A stretch of 64,000 nucleotides of DNA from Craspedostauros australis. Taxonomy: Eukaryota > Bacillariophyta > Bacillariophyceae > Mastogloiales > Achnanthaceae. Every line of letters begins with the position of its first letter. Positions within the stretch are counted from its first letter, which is position 1. The stretch spans positions 2,232,001 to 2,296,000 of the forward strand of contig JAMXDE010000008.1 of the NCBI GenBank assembly GCA_026770025.1, read 5' to 3'. The translations under genes and the position numbers were made by a program. Shown here one piece after another: positions 20,387-30,621 of the stretch. The notes under the pieces are model-generated. The model was not told the origin of the DNA. It made no database searches and saw nothing but the letters and a program-made list of their open reading frames with translations.

Positions 20387-21737
20387 TGTCGAGATGTACA
20401 TGTGAGTATATGTTGAGATGTACGCGTATATGTGCATCGTTCACCCGTTATTCTCTCATACGCACTTGGACGGTACAACTACATTCGTGTCGATTGTATA
20501 CTGTGATTCGTCAGAATCAGAGCGGAAAAGGAACACACGAAAATGAGCAGAATTTCTGGAGGAAATTTGCAATCAACGATTTCTGAGAGGATCAGGAACA
20601 TCGTCCGTCCATCCATTAATGGAAACGTATGGTATTGAGCGAAGCTCGAGGTACCTCCCAACTAAGCCCCAAATGACGATATCATCTGACAGTCCATTGC
20701 ATCACCAATGGAACGTGATGTCTGGAGAGCATATTAGCGCAACGCTTTATTCACCTGATTCGTTTTCTGATTAGTCTGTCCCAGCATGTGCTGAAACGAT
20801 GCTTTCCTCAGGCACATGGATTTCGGCATAAGGGACACACTAGGGAGTATCAGAGATGCGATCTGTCCGCCACCCGGTAAACATGTGATGTCCAATTCGA
20901 CCTGATATACTTCCCAACTAAACCTGAAGTGACACCTCCTCTGACAACCTCAAGCATCATCGATGGAATGTGGAATCGACAGAGCCATGGAATGGTGATG
21001 AGTGACGTCGACGCAGGAGACATCATTGCCACATCATGGGTCATCTCCACATCAGAACAAGATTGCAGAGGTGCAATGACCGAGAGCTGACCTTGAAGAC
21101 AGCAACGCGAAATACAACTCAATGAAGATAACATAGAAACAGAAGTCACTCAACCCAAACAGTGTCTTCACTCAACAGCTCGTCACCCTCGTCCTGAAAG
21201 ACTTGATCTCTCTTGAAGGACTCGTGTGATTTCGCTGTGTACAATAACAAGTTAACAGAGCAGAAGGACGCCTACTGACATTGACAGGATGTCATTGTGT
21301 CACCATGTTGACATCTGTCTCCATGTCAGAAGCAGAAGGTGAAGATTCGATGACCGAAGGGCATCGAGATCATGGATACATGAAGAGGAGTTCAAATGGT
21401 AAGTACTCATGGAGTAGGAACCAGTAGCGAATGAATGGAGTATCGAATGCGGAGTACGCATTGAACATGGAGTATCGTGTAGTGCAAGTACACAATATTG
21501 AGAGAGAGAGAGAGAGAGAGAGAGAATACGAAGAGCAGCAAGAGAGCATCTCGCACACCGACTCATAGTCGGAGACCCAATCTACGAGACAAGTCAAACG
21601 CGTCGAGAGCATCGGGCAAGAGAACGGGCGTACACCGAGAGGATCGAAGTAGCCAAGTAATGAAATAGCAAACGAATGACTATCAACCAACACTGTCTTC
21701 CATGATCGTAGGCTTCCAATCACGGAACTTGCCAACA
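20387..21737 (-). repeat. Copia-type LTR, copy A (with internal 526-bp insert)
   Basis: It starts TGTCGAGATGTACATG and ends GGAACTTGCCAACA, the TG...CA ends shared with two other copies (57286-58080 and 59692-60485). Once 526 bp (20731-21256) are removed, the length (about 825 bp) is close to theirs (794-795 bp). The other copies read across TGGAGAGCAGAAGG without a break. A GA microsatellite inside (from ~21498) is longer than in the other copies. No matching 5-bp duplication flanks this copy (GCATC on the left, ATCAT on the right), so it is old or rearranged. Orientation is taken from the other copies, in which TGTTGG begins the LTR on the minus strand. Confidence 0.75.
20731..21256. mobile_element. 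526-bp insert within LTR copy A, flanked by AGAGC
   Basis: AGAGC occurs at 20726-20730 and again at 21257-21261, exactly where the other LTR copies are contiguous. This looks like a 5-bp target duplication. The insert has no coding capacity and no obvious terminal repeats. It contains a stretch (~20915-20975, CTTCCCAACTAAACC) resembling a neighbouring part of the LTR itself, so an internal duplication, or a deletion in the other copies, is an alternative. Confidence 0.5.
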
Positions 21738-23436
21738 ATCATTGATTCTTCAGTCTTTCTCACATCGATTGTTCATCCCTTTTTCATACAACCATCATGT
21801 CATCGTTGGTCACAACACTATTTGTTGCATCGTCATTTGTGTTCTTGGGTGACCAGAGGTTTATTTCTCTTTCTGGGCGTTTCTTACTTGTCAATCACAC
21901 AAGGTAACCATGTCCGCCAGAGGGGCGTGGATTCTCCATGGATATATTACATGTTGTTTCTTTGGATGAGACTCCACTCTCACCCATTGCCCTGCAGTGT
22001 TTGGATTCATTTTTTCTCACTTGGTTCTGTGCACATTTGGGACAGGCTTTATTGCAGGGCAGGACTGGTTGTGATACAGGGCAGGGCAGGCTGTAAGGTA
22101 GTCGGAGTGTGATCAATGTGGGTTGATTCTAATTGGTCTTAATGATACTATGGGGAGGTGTGTCAACTGTGGGTATCACGACATTGTTGCGCCCCCGGTT
22201 CCTGACAGATGTGTCAGCATGGATGTCGCTGAAACGTGATGTTCTCCAGGAGGCGTGGAAGCAAACATGTCTAAATTAGATACCTTGGTCATGGCAACGA
22301 CTCAAAATCGCTCGAGTTAATCCAAGCAGTATTCTGTCACGAAACAGTCGGGTGCAGTTTCACTGCTTGAGGAGTACACAGGAGCTGAAAGCGAAAGGCC
22401 TCTAATGAAAGCGCCTCTTTCTGCATTGGGACAAAAGGCGAAAATGAGCTGACACGAACGGAGTGAATGGGGGAGGTTTGAGAGCGCATTTAATTATGCT
22501 TGGACCTAATCGGCGCGGTTCCTTTTTCCGTGTCATCGATGTTTTGGTCCAGAACTTACGCGCGGCGTTACAGGAGCGCAAGAGTGTGCTGACGCGTTGG
22601 GGGCAGTTGGATGCAGGGTCTGACCACAACACTTAATGGTTCTTGATTGCATCTTGGGACTTTGGGAGTGTCTTTTTCCCGAGGACACACAAATTGAATA
22701 TCGCAAAGGCATTCTTCGTTGTTGTGATAAAATGCAGCGAATGACAGAAAGCAGCGCTTCTTATCGTCAGAGGCCTTTGTCCGCGGCAACCACTCCACTC
22801 CATGCATTCACGATCACCCATGATGACCCGAACGCGGACCTTGGCCAGTCCATCCGGAAAAGTGGATCTGATCATTCTGATTGCGAATTCCCAACCAGCA
22901 CAACCTCGTATTCCACCCGCCGACATGAAGGCGATCGTTCGTCTCCTCTCCGTTACTGCACAACCAGTGGGACGGGAGACGCACTGGAAGGCGAGCGTGA
23001 TCGAACCTCACCGAACAGAGAGGAAACGGCATCCTTCCTTGGGTATCCTTGGGTATCCTTGGGTATTCCAGTGCAGGTTCGGCCTCCGCACCTCCATCCA
23101 AACCGCAAGGGAATTGCCACTCCAACACTCACAAATTCGGGCTCCAAGGCTGTTCCAATCTCACAAGCGGTCATTCCAGAAGAAGCACCGAGAAGGATCG
23201 CAGGCCAATCCACGGCAAGAGTCCTCCACAGCACTTCCACCTGACAAACCCAAGACGAAAGCAAACACGCCCACAGCGAGTGCCAATACCGGTGCCAACG
23301 ACAGTGACAACGACAGAGCAGCCAAGCACCTACGTTGGCGGCCATCGTGACAAACAATCACACGCAACAACAAACAAAAGCACGACCAAAAGCAGCATCC
23401 AGTCCTACCACTACCAGTATCTGCCTTCCCTCCACC
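21738..23436. other. Intergenic region upstream of the AAA ATPase
   Basis: No convincing gene was found. A threefold CTTGGGTATC repeat is visible at about 23037-23067. The 250 bases before 23437 are C/A-rich and stay open in several frames, so a missed upstream exon of the ATPase gene cannot be excluded. Confidence 0.4.
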
Positions 23437-26400
23437 ATGCCGATGACCATGCTTCCATCAGGAGCAGCAACGGCAACCAGTGTCACTAGCACCACCGGCA
23501 CCAACGTAAGTACCAACGCCAGGACCAACCCAAGCAACAGCCTCTCAACATCATCAGCACCTGCGAGAGAGTCGAGTAGGGCGTCCTCTGTCTTGCACGA
23601 GATGGTTCTCACATCGGGCGACAACTTCTATGATGATGGCTACAACCAGCATGAACTGAATATAGACGTGCCTCGCACTCTCTTCAAAGCCAACAACAAC
23701 GGCAACGTTGGTGGCAATGCTAATTCTTCTGATTCGTACTGCAGGAAGAAGGAGCTTGCAATGCTGCGACATGCATTTGATCAGATGATGACGCAAGGCA
23801 AGCAGCGCGGTGCATCTGCGTCCACAACGCCAGAAGCAACGCCGACATTAACATCAACGTCAAACCCATCCATTCCAGCCGCCTTCGTCTGGGGTGGTAG
23901 CGGGACGGGCAAATCTCACCTCGTCGACACATTCTGCGAGCGCATCAGCAACGAGCGCCGCAGCGACGGTGTGAACGTTCACATTATCAAGGGCAAGTTC
24001 GAGCAGCACCAGAAGAACGATCCCTACTCGGCCATCACACAAGCATTCTCCGATTGGTGCTCTTCGTTGCTGCTATCCACTGCTGGGAAAAGATCAGACA
24101 AGCAGAATGGAATGACCAATAGCAAACAGAGTATATCATGGGGGGACGGCACTAATGACAATACTCATATGAATACACCTGCGAATACAAGTCTCAAGAG
24201 GTTGCGGGCCAGAGTCAAAGCCAGCCAGATGACATCGGAACAAGCAGAGCTCTTGCAGACCTTCATTCCGCCCCTGTCCATCCTCTTCAACGACGGAGCG
24301 GATGCACAACAGTTTGGATCAGGAACACAGTCGCAGTCACAGGCACAGCCACATCCCAACTCCCGGACTTCGCAGATGCCCAACAACGACACAGCATGGA
24401 ACACGTTTCAGTACGCGTTCGTCCAATTCCTGACGGCCATTTCATCGAAGGCGTGTCCGTTGGTGCTGGTATTGGATGATCTGCAGTGGGCATCGCAGGA
24501 CAGCATGAACCTTCTGTCCACCCTGCTGCATCGACCTCACTTCCTTTGGATGGGCACCATCCGGCAGGAGTACAACCCTCATTCGCACGATGAGCTGTTG
24601 GATCCAGACGCCAGCCTGCCATTCATGAAGCTGCTGGACGAGATGCGGCAAGGGCAGCCGCAGGACTTGCCAGCCGTTGCCACGCCCGGCGTTGATACGG
24701 CAATAAGCCTGGCGCTGCCATACGTCAGCGTCCAGCTTGCCAACTTCACTCGACAAGAGCTGCATGACTGGGTGTCCCAGCTGTTTCGCCAGAGTGACAA
24801 CGAAACCACTTCTCATGAGCTGGCAAGTGGTCATAGTCATGACCATAGCGAAGCCAAGGAAGAGGAAGAGGACGCCCGTGATGAATACACCATCGATCTG
24901 ATCAACAGCATCGTCGACTTCCTCTTCAAGCAGACTAAAGGCAACATCTTCCACGCCGTGCAGCTGCTGCAGGACATGGAACAAAACAACGAGCTGACAT
25001 ACAGTCGCATCTCCTTCCAGTGGGAGCTTAACAGCGATCTCAATGCGAATAGCGATGCGAGCCGAAACACTCTCCCTGGGGATTCGAGAGATGTTCTGCA
25101 TCTCGTCACCTCCAAGTTAAGGGCCCTGTCCGTCGAGATGCAGAGGGTGCTGGCCATCGCCTCCTACATCCGATCATCGTTCGATGTCAGCCTGCTGCAG
25201 GCTGTGTTGGATCATGAACAAAATCATAGCCACAGTCACGGCCACGTCCACGAAGACATCTTCGAGAGTATCGATGCCAATGCACATGTCATCGCCGGTG
25301 CGAATGCTTGTGAAAGCACCGACGACGCCTCGAAGAACCAAAAGCACCGATCACTTTTCGCCTTGCTGGAACAGGCCGTGCTGGAAGATCTGCTACACAA
25401 CTCGATTGGTGCAACCACGTATCGCTTTGCACACGATCGCATCCAGCAGGCAGCCCACGACCTGGTGCCGTTTGGGGAGACCCGGACCAAGCTCCGGCTC
25501 CGCATCGGCCAATGCCTTTGGGGGCTGTGCACGAGCGCGGAGTCCAGCATGGCGAATCAAGGCACCCCAGGACACGGCGGGGTGCACGCCTCGATCGCCA
25601 ACGACACAGGCCTGATGTTCATTGCGGCAGAGCATCTGAACTGCGTACCCGACAAGGATCACCTGCGAACCATGCAACGGAACCTCCGCACTGGAGAGCA
25701 TGCTTTGCAGATGGCCGCCCTCGTACCGGCTGCGACGTACCTGCAGATTGCCGCAACCGCGCTGCGAAAGCTCAAGTGCGATCCATGGCAAAGCCACTAC
25801 GACCTGACGCTCCGGCTGTTACGCGGACGATGCGACGTTGAGCTTCTGCTGGGGAACTATGAGCAGGGATACTCGATTGGTGAAGAGGTGCTGAAGCATG
25901 CCACGTCGCTCATCGACAAGCTCCCCACATACGATGCCATGGCGAGAGCTCTGGCCAAAGAGGGTAGGCACCAGAAGTCCCTTCAGATGAGCAAGAAGTG
26001 CGCGCAGATGTGCAACTTGTACCCAAAGCGTGGCATCCTTTTGCGCGGTCTTCGCCAGCTGGTGTCATTGCGATCGTACTTTCGTCGCACGTCAGATGAA
26101 GAGTTTCTGGAGAGCGCTACTGTCATCACGGACCCTCAGACGCTGTTGCCAATAAGCCTACTGAGGCAGCTCACTGCACGCACGCTTTTGTGCAATGATA
26201 CCAAGGCATGGCTTCTGACCGTAACGCGCCTCGTCGACATCACAAGGCGGGTGGGCATATGCGGGGAGTGCGCGAATGCGATGGTATCATTTGCGATGAT
26301 CCACAACAAGCTGGGTGAGTATACGAATGCCCGCAGATACGTGGAATTGGCCAAGAAGATTATCCGGAAGGTTGGCGAAAACAATAGATACACGAGCTTC

Positions 26401-27600
26401 GTCTACTACCTGGCCGCGTCATTCATTGATCAATACTCCAAGCCACCAGCAGAAGTTGCATCGGACTTTCAGTACTCCTACAGCTCTGCTATGTCCAAGG
26501 GTGAGTTTGAGATTGGGATCCTTGCTCACTATGGATACATCTTCTACGCATTCAACCAAGGTTACCCATTGGGCGGCCTCTTGCCTGCCATTGACTCGGT
26601 CTTCGAGCAAATGAAGATGTACAAAATGAATGGACATTTCGAATCGATCACCGAGTACACCAGTGCACCCAGAAAAATTGCGGGGGCACTTCCCATCGAT
26701 TGGCAGGAATGCATGGATTGGAAGAAGTACGAAAATTCGGCCTTCCGCTTCCAACTCGCTGCGTTCTGGAGTCGGATGTGTCTCGCTATATACTTCGGCA
26801 AGTACGAATTTGCGGAGATGCTCTACGAGAAGATGGTGGCAGGCAAGCTTGTGTCTCCGGATGCCGCCATACAAACAATGACCATCATGTTTTGTGGATT
26901 GATGGCGTCCAATCGGTACCGGAAAACGAAGCAGAAGAGGTTCATGAAGATACTCCGGCAGAAGAAACAGGAGCTCAAGAAGATATGTGACGAGAAAGGC
27001 AATTCTGCGATCAACCGCTACCTTCTGCTCCGGGCCGAGATGAAGTCGATCAAGTCAAGTGCTTCGTTGCCAACCTATATCCGGAATTGCTACGAAGCGT
27101 CCATAGATGGTGCGGAGCGAGCGGGCCAGCTACACGAGGCCGGGTTGGCCTGCGAATTGGCAGGCGAGCATGTCTTGACATCTAGCGTCGATAGCAATGA
27201 TCTGGCGCGGCCATACTTCACGAAGGCGATGGGGTTCTATCAGGCTTGGGGTGGTGTCGCCAAGTGCGCCGACTTCCGCAATAGACGTGGCGAGTACATC
27301 GATGAAGATCAGGTGAAGAGAGGCGGGTGGAATGGAGTCGGCGGAGGCAAAGCATTTGCTTTCGAGATTCGTGATAAGACGAAAGCCAGCTTCGACATGT
27401 TGTCTGTGCACACACCAACAACAAATGCCATGGCCCGGACATTTGCAGGCGCGAAGTCAGTGCACCAAGCGCCCACCTCGCCGAATGGCATGAGCGGAAC
27501 TCATGTAAGCGCCGGGAGCAAGGGTAGCAGAGCGGCCGGCAGCGGTACCAACGATGATGACGACGATGATGATCATTCTGCGTTGAGCGATCTATCGTAG
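23437..27600 (+). CDS. Large AAA-16/Orc1-like ATPase with C-terminal helical-repeat region
   Basis: The product has 1387 residues from the ATG at 23437 (CCACCATGC). The frame is open a further 34 codons upstream but lacks an ATG there. After a Ser/Thr/Asn-rich head, residues ~100-400 form a P-loop module of the type in MalT/STAND-like and Ser/Thr-kinase-associated predicted ATPases: Walker A WGGSGTGKS (~152-160) and Walker B LVLVLDDLQW (Asp347-Asp348). Residues ~560-720 include the usual winged-helix-like part (YRFAHDRIQQAAHDLV), and the rest resembles TPR-type repeats (AGEHVLTSSVDSNDLARPYFTKA). The tail is acidic (DDDDDDDHSALSDLS). Relatives in bacteria and stramenopiles usually carry a kinase, histidine-kinase or cyclase domain; none is visible here, so it may be a stand-alone signalling scaffold. 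The ligand is unknown. Confidence 0.8.
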   Translation: MPMTMLPSGAATATSVTSTTGTNVSTNARTNPSNSLSTSSAPARESSRASSVLHEMVLTSGDNFYDDGYNQHELNIDVPRTLFKANNNGNVGGNANSSDSYCRKKELAMLRHAFDQMMTQGKQRGASASTTPEATPTLTSTSNPSIPAAFVWGGSGTGKSHLVDTFCERISNERRSDGVNVHIIKGKFEQHQKNDPYSAITQAFSDWCSSLLLSTAGKRSDKQNGMTNSKQSISWGDGTNDNTHMNTPANTSLKRLRARVKASQMTSEQAELLQTFIPPLSILFNDGADAQQFGSGTQSQSQAQPHPNSRTSQMPNNDTAWNTFQYAFVQFLTAISSKACPLVLVLDDLQWASQDSMNLLSTLLHRPHFLWMGTIRQEYNPHSHDELLDPDASLPFMKLLDEMRQGQPQDLPAVATPGVDTAISLALPYVSVQLANFTRQELHDWVSQLFRQSDNETTSHELASGHSHDHSEAKEEEEDARDEYTIDLINSIVDFLFKQTKGNIFHAVQLLQDMEQNNELTYSRISFQWELNSDLNANSDASRNTLPGDSRDVLHLVTSKLRALSVEMQRVLAIASYIRSSFDVSLLQAVLDHEQNHSHSHGHVHEDIFESIDANAHVIAGANACESTDDASKNQKHRSLFALLEQAVLEDLLHNSIGATTYRFAHDRIQQAAHDLVPFGETRTKLRLRIGQCLWGLCTSAESSMANQGTPGHGGVHASIANDTGLMFIAAEHLNCVPDKDHLRTMQRNLRTGEHALQMAALVPAATYLQIAATALRKLKCDPWQSHYDLTLRLLRGRCDVELLLGNYEQGYSIGEEVLKHATSLIDKLPTYDAMARALAKEGRHQKSLQMSKKCAQMCNLYPKRGILLRGLRQLVSLRSYFRRTSDEEFLESATVITDPQTLLPISLLRQLTARTLLCNDTKAWLLTVTRLVDITRRVGICGECANAMVSFAMIHNKLGEYTNARRYVELAKKIIRKVGENNRYTSFVYYLAASFIDQYSKPPAEVASDFQYSYSSAMSKGEFEIGILAHYGYIFYAFNQGYPLGGLLPAIDSVFEQMKMYKMNGHFESITEYTSAPRKIAGALPIDWQECMDWKKYENSAFRFQLAAFWSRMCLAIYFGKYEFAEMLYEKMVAGKLVSPDAAIQTMTIMFCGLMASNRYRKTKQKRFMKILRQKKQELKKICDEKGNSAINRYLLLRAEMKSIKSSASLPTYIRNCYEASIDGAERAGQLHEAGLACELAGEHVLTSSVDSNDLARPYFTKAMGFYQAWGGVAKCADFRNRRGEYIDEDQVKRGGWNGVGGGKAFAFEIRDKTKASFDMLSVHTPTTNAMARTFAGAKSVHQAPTSPNGMSGTHVSAGSKGSRAAGSGTNDDDDDDDHSALSDLS

Positions 27601-27969
27601 ACGCGCACTCTGGTATTACTCTCTTTAGATTACCAATAGGACAGACAGCTCCGCACAATAGAACAGTGACGTCGCATATTCTGCAATGTTGCGTGTGTGA
27701 TGGAGTGAGAAAATACGCGCAATGCAATAAAATATTACATGAGAAGATGCAATTAGACTCCTTGATTGTTGTGGGTGTAGAGCACTCGTACGTGTGTAAA
27801 ATATATGACATAATAACCCAAAATGCATTGGCTAGTTATTCGTAAGGGGAATATAGGATTACGAATAGGTGCTTGGTTTGGATATCGCAGATCTAAAGTT
27901 AGAATGTCCAATTCAAACTGTTGGTCGATCAGCTCGAGGGGCTCATAATAGTAGTAGCAAATTCACAAT
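27601..27969. other. 3' flank of the ATPase gene up to the LINE insertion
   Basis: This is AT-rich non-coding sequence. It is one half of the original gap between the ATPase gene and the convergent LRR gene. The last 15 bases (27955-27969) are the left copy of the LINE target duplication. Confidence 0.6.
27955..27969. repeat. Left target-site duplication of the LINE
   Basis: TAGCAAATTCACAAT is repeated exactly at 36467-36481. The bases outside differ on both sides, which defines the duplication. Because the element ends in a TA run, the first two bases could belong to the tail, giving 13-15 bp. Confidence 0.9.
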
Positions 27970-28026
27970 ATAAAAACGAGGACCAGCAAAACAAAACAAG
28001 TAGAAACACGTAAAGATAGTACAAAG

Positions 28027-30621
28027 ATGAACCAGAACACCGATGTGGTAGTGAAGCCTACGGGTGTCAATCGTAGAAAAGATACGATGATGACGGAGAC
28101 AGCAGCGACGAAACTGAACAAGGTGATCACAAATCAGAGGAAGACAGCCATCGGCATAGGCGGAAGCAAGGAGCATCAGGCAAGGGAGAACAAGCAGATA
28201 TCGGAGAGCACCGGTGGCAAGAAACCAGGCAAGATGCCGACCCTTGTGGAAGGAGAAAACGATGAAGGAGTGTCGACAGCGCGAAAGACAACAACGAGCA
28301 CGTGGAAGTCGCTACCAGGAGAGATACGCAAGGCAGCAGCCTCGTTCGCGTACGCCGAAGTCTTGGCAGAAGAAGGAAGGTCCGTACACAACCTAGTGAA
28401 AGGCATGATGTCCCTACGAACACAGTGGACAGGCAAGGCAGCAGCACAGACCGGCAAAGTGATTCCAGTTCAAGACGTCCAAGCGTTCATCAGCATGGCG
28501 ATCGACGGGCGCAAGGAGAAATTCGGGGTGGCACAGGTCCCAAAAGCAGACGAACGCAGACAGCGAATCAAGAAACTCGCAGCAGATCTGAGCATGACAG
28601 ACCCCAACGTGGTGTTCAAGGACATGATGATACCAGACTCAGGAGGGCTCCTACGCAAAACCGAAATCACCATCGCATGGCGGGCAGCAGTAAACGCACT
28701 GGGATCCAGATATCCGGACGTGGTACTGGTACCGCAAGGCGAGGATGTAGTCATGGGAGTAGCCGAAACGACGCAGGATACAGCAGCAGCAGGACTGGCC
28801 AGCTCGGCTGCACAGCCTAAAGTGGTCACAAGCAAGAAAAGACTCAAACAACGCAAAATCAAATTCTCCATCAGCAACACCGATGCACGCGAAAAAGAAG
28901 CGGCGAGGCTCGCGAAGGCGCTCCAACACAACACGAGCAGCGAAAGCGAAGACGACGAGGACGAAGACTCCAGCGAAGAGGACGAAGCAAACAGCAGCGA
29001 AGAGTCAGCGGAAGCAGACAGCAACAGTGACACCAGTACAGTCGAGAGCACCACCACACACACAGTGAAAGAAGGCATGGTGGCCAAGAGGTTTGACTTG
29101 ACCGTACCGACGAAACAAGGAAGCCACACATTGAAGAGATACCTGAAGGCGCTCAGGCGGTGGCTCAAGGCACTGAAGGATCACGACAACACGATCTTCC
29201 TGATGGCCTGGATGGAAAAAGACACGAAGGAAGTCATCAGCAACGAGAAACAGTTCCCGAAGACAGAGAGAGAGCTCATGGTGTACACAAGCAGGATGAG
29301 AATGACAGCCAACGGCAGGACAGTGACCGCCCAAGTCAGAATCGCCATGACATGCGATCCGCGAGACATCGTGTCCAAAATGGGGTCGCAGATGAACTTC
29401 TACTACCAGTCGTCAGGGCAAACGCTTTACAAGCGCCCCCTCGACGAAGCGGAGTACACCAAACAGATCGGCATGCTCACGTACACCAGCAATTTCGCCA
29501 ACGCTCAAGCCATCTGTGACATCATCAACAAAAGACTGAAGGCCGACGGAATGAAAGGGGAAGTGGGGGGAAGGATCAGAGCTGACGGACTCGTGAGTCA
29601 GGAGCGACGCGACGCGCACAAAGCAGCAGGCAAAAGTTTCAAAGTGCAGCCGTGGCAAGCCCTCAGACTAGAGGCCGACATCAGGTACCATGTACCCATC
29701 ACGAAGGCACTGTGTGTGATGTTCAACGACATGCTCAAAGTGGGACCAGGAGGACTCCGAAACAGATTCGTGCCGAACCCACTGGCAATGACGCTCGGAC
29801 CAGACGGAGTGCTCGCGACAAAGAGGCTGAAAGGCAAGCACGAAGCAGTGCTGGACATGATGCAAGAAGTAAGGATCAGAGGAGTGGACGAGCTCGACGA
29901 ACCGGACACAGATCATCCACGCAAGACATTGAGGACGTACCTGGCGAACCAAGTACATCCAGTGACGAAGCGGCCAGTCTTCATCCACGTGGACAAACAG
30001 GAAGTCCCATGGAACGGGGAGACAGACGTGGCGTACGCGTACGTCTTTCCGGAGCATCTTCAGCACGCAGAGGTGATCGTCAATACCCTGGCGGCAAGAT
30101 GCAGGAGAGAGATTGGGCACTCCACAGCACGGTGGTTCACACTGGCAGAGCAAGCGGAGGCCAACCAAGTGCAGTTTGACAAAGTGACTGGGAAGTACAA
30201 GGTACCCCAGGTGGAGTCCATGCTACTGGTTGCAGACGAATTCCCCAACATTGTTCTGGAAGGACTTGACGTGGTTGACGGGACGCCATACAGGCCAATT
30301 GCGCTGGACGACAAAAGTGCCTTCTCTTTCACCAATCGAACCAGCAGAAAAGGATCGGCGTTGGAACAACCAATCAAGTCAGCCATGAAGCGGCGCAAGA
30401 CAGACGACGCGCAGTCGGAGGCAAGTGAGTCTGCAGGATCCGAGATGTCCGTCAACACGGGAATTTCGGAGCTGTCGGCTTTTGACAGTGTGGCAACCAA
30501 CACCCTTGAGAACCAGTCGGAAGACGCTCTCGTCAAACGCATCGCGAAGATTCAGGCGGCGCTCGACAGGAAGAGAGCGAAAGAGCCAGGAGGGGACGGG
30601 GAGACCGACATGCAAGAATGA
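28027..30621 (+). CDS. LINE ORF1 protein
   Basis: The product has 864 residues starting at ATG 28027, 57 nt into the element. The N-terminal ~90 residues are Lys/Arg-rich. An acidic Ser/Glu/Asp tract (SSESEDDEDEDSSEEDEA) lies around residues 305-340, and a mixed basic/acidic C-terminus includes KRRKTDDAQSEASES. Cys residues are few and scattered, so no CCHC zinc knuckle, and no RRM signature was recognised, although both are common in LINE ORF1 proteins. By position it should be the RNA-binding, chaperone or particle-forming protein of the element (inference). It overlaps ORF2 by four bases (ATGA). Confidence 0.85.
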   Translation: MNQNTDVVVKPTGVNRRKDTMMTETAATKLNKVITNQRKTAIGIGGSKEHQARENKQISESTGGKKPGKMPTLVEGENDEGVSTARKTTTSTWKSLPGEIRKAAASFAYAEVLAEEGRSVHNLVKGMMSLRTQWTGKAAAQTGKVIPVQDVQAFISMAIDGRKEKFGVAQVPKADERRQRIKKLAADLSMTDPNVVFKDMMIPDSGGLLRKTEITIAWRAAVNALGSRYPDVVLVPQGEDVVMGVAETTQDTAAAGLASSAAQPKVVTSKKRLKQRKIKFSISNTDAREKEAARLAKALQHNTSSESEDDEDEDSSEEDEANSSEESAEADSNSDTSTVESTTTHTVKEGMVAKRFDLTVPTKQGSHTLKRYLKALRRWLKALKDHDNTIFLMAWMEKDTKEVISNEKQFPKTERELMVYTSRMRMTANGRTVTAQVRIAMTCDPRDIVSKMGSQMNFYYQSSGQTLYKRPLDEAEYTKQIGMLTYTSNFANAQAICDIINKRLKADGMKGEVGGRIRADGLVSQERRDAHKAAGKSFKVQPWQALRLEADIRYHVPITKALCVMFNDMLKVGPGGLRNRFVPNPLAMTLGPDGVLATKRLKGKHEAVLDMMQEVRIRGVDELDEPDTDHPRKTLRTYLANQVHPVTKRPVFIHVDKQEVPWNGETDVAYAYVFPEHLQHAEVIVNTLAARCRREIGHSTARWFTLAEQAEANQVQFDKVTGKYKVPQVESMLLVADEFPNIVLEGLDVVDGTPYRPIALDDKSAFSFTNRTSRKGSALEQPIKSAMKRRKTDDAQSEASESAGSEMSVNTGISELSAFDSVATNTLENQSEDALVKRIAKIQAALDRKRAKEPGGDGETDMQE

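Noticed and set aside
23037..23070. Threefold CTTGGGTATC repeat, superficially telomere-like
   Set aside because: There are only three units, with a period of about 10 that does not match the TTAGGG-type repeat; it is an ordinary short tandem repeat.
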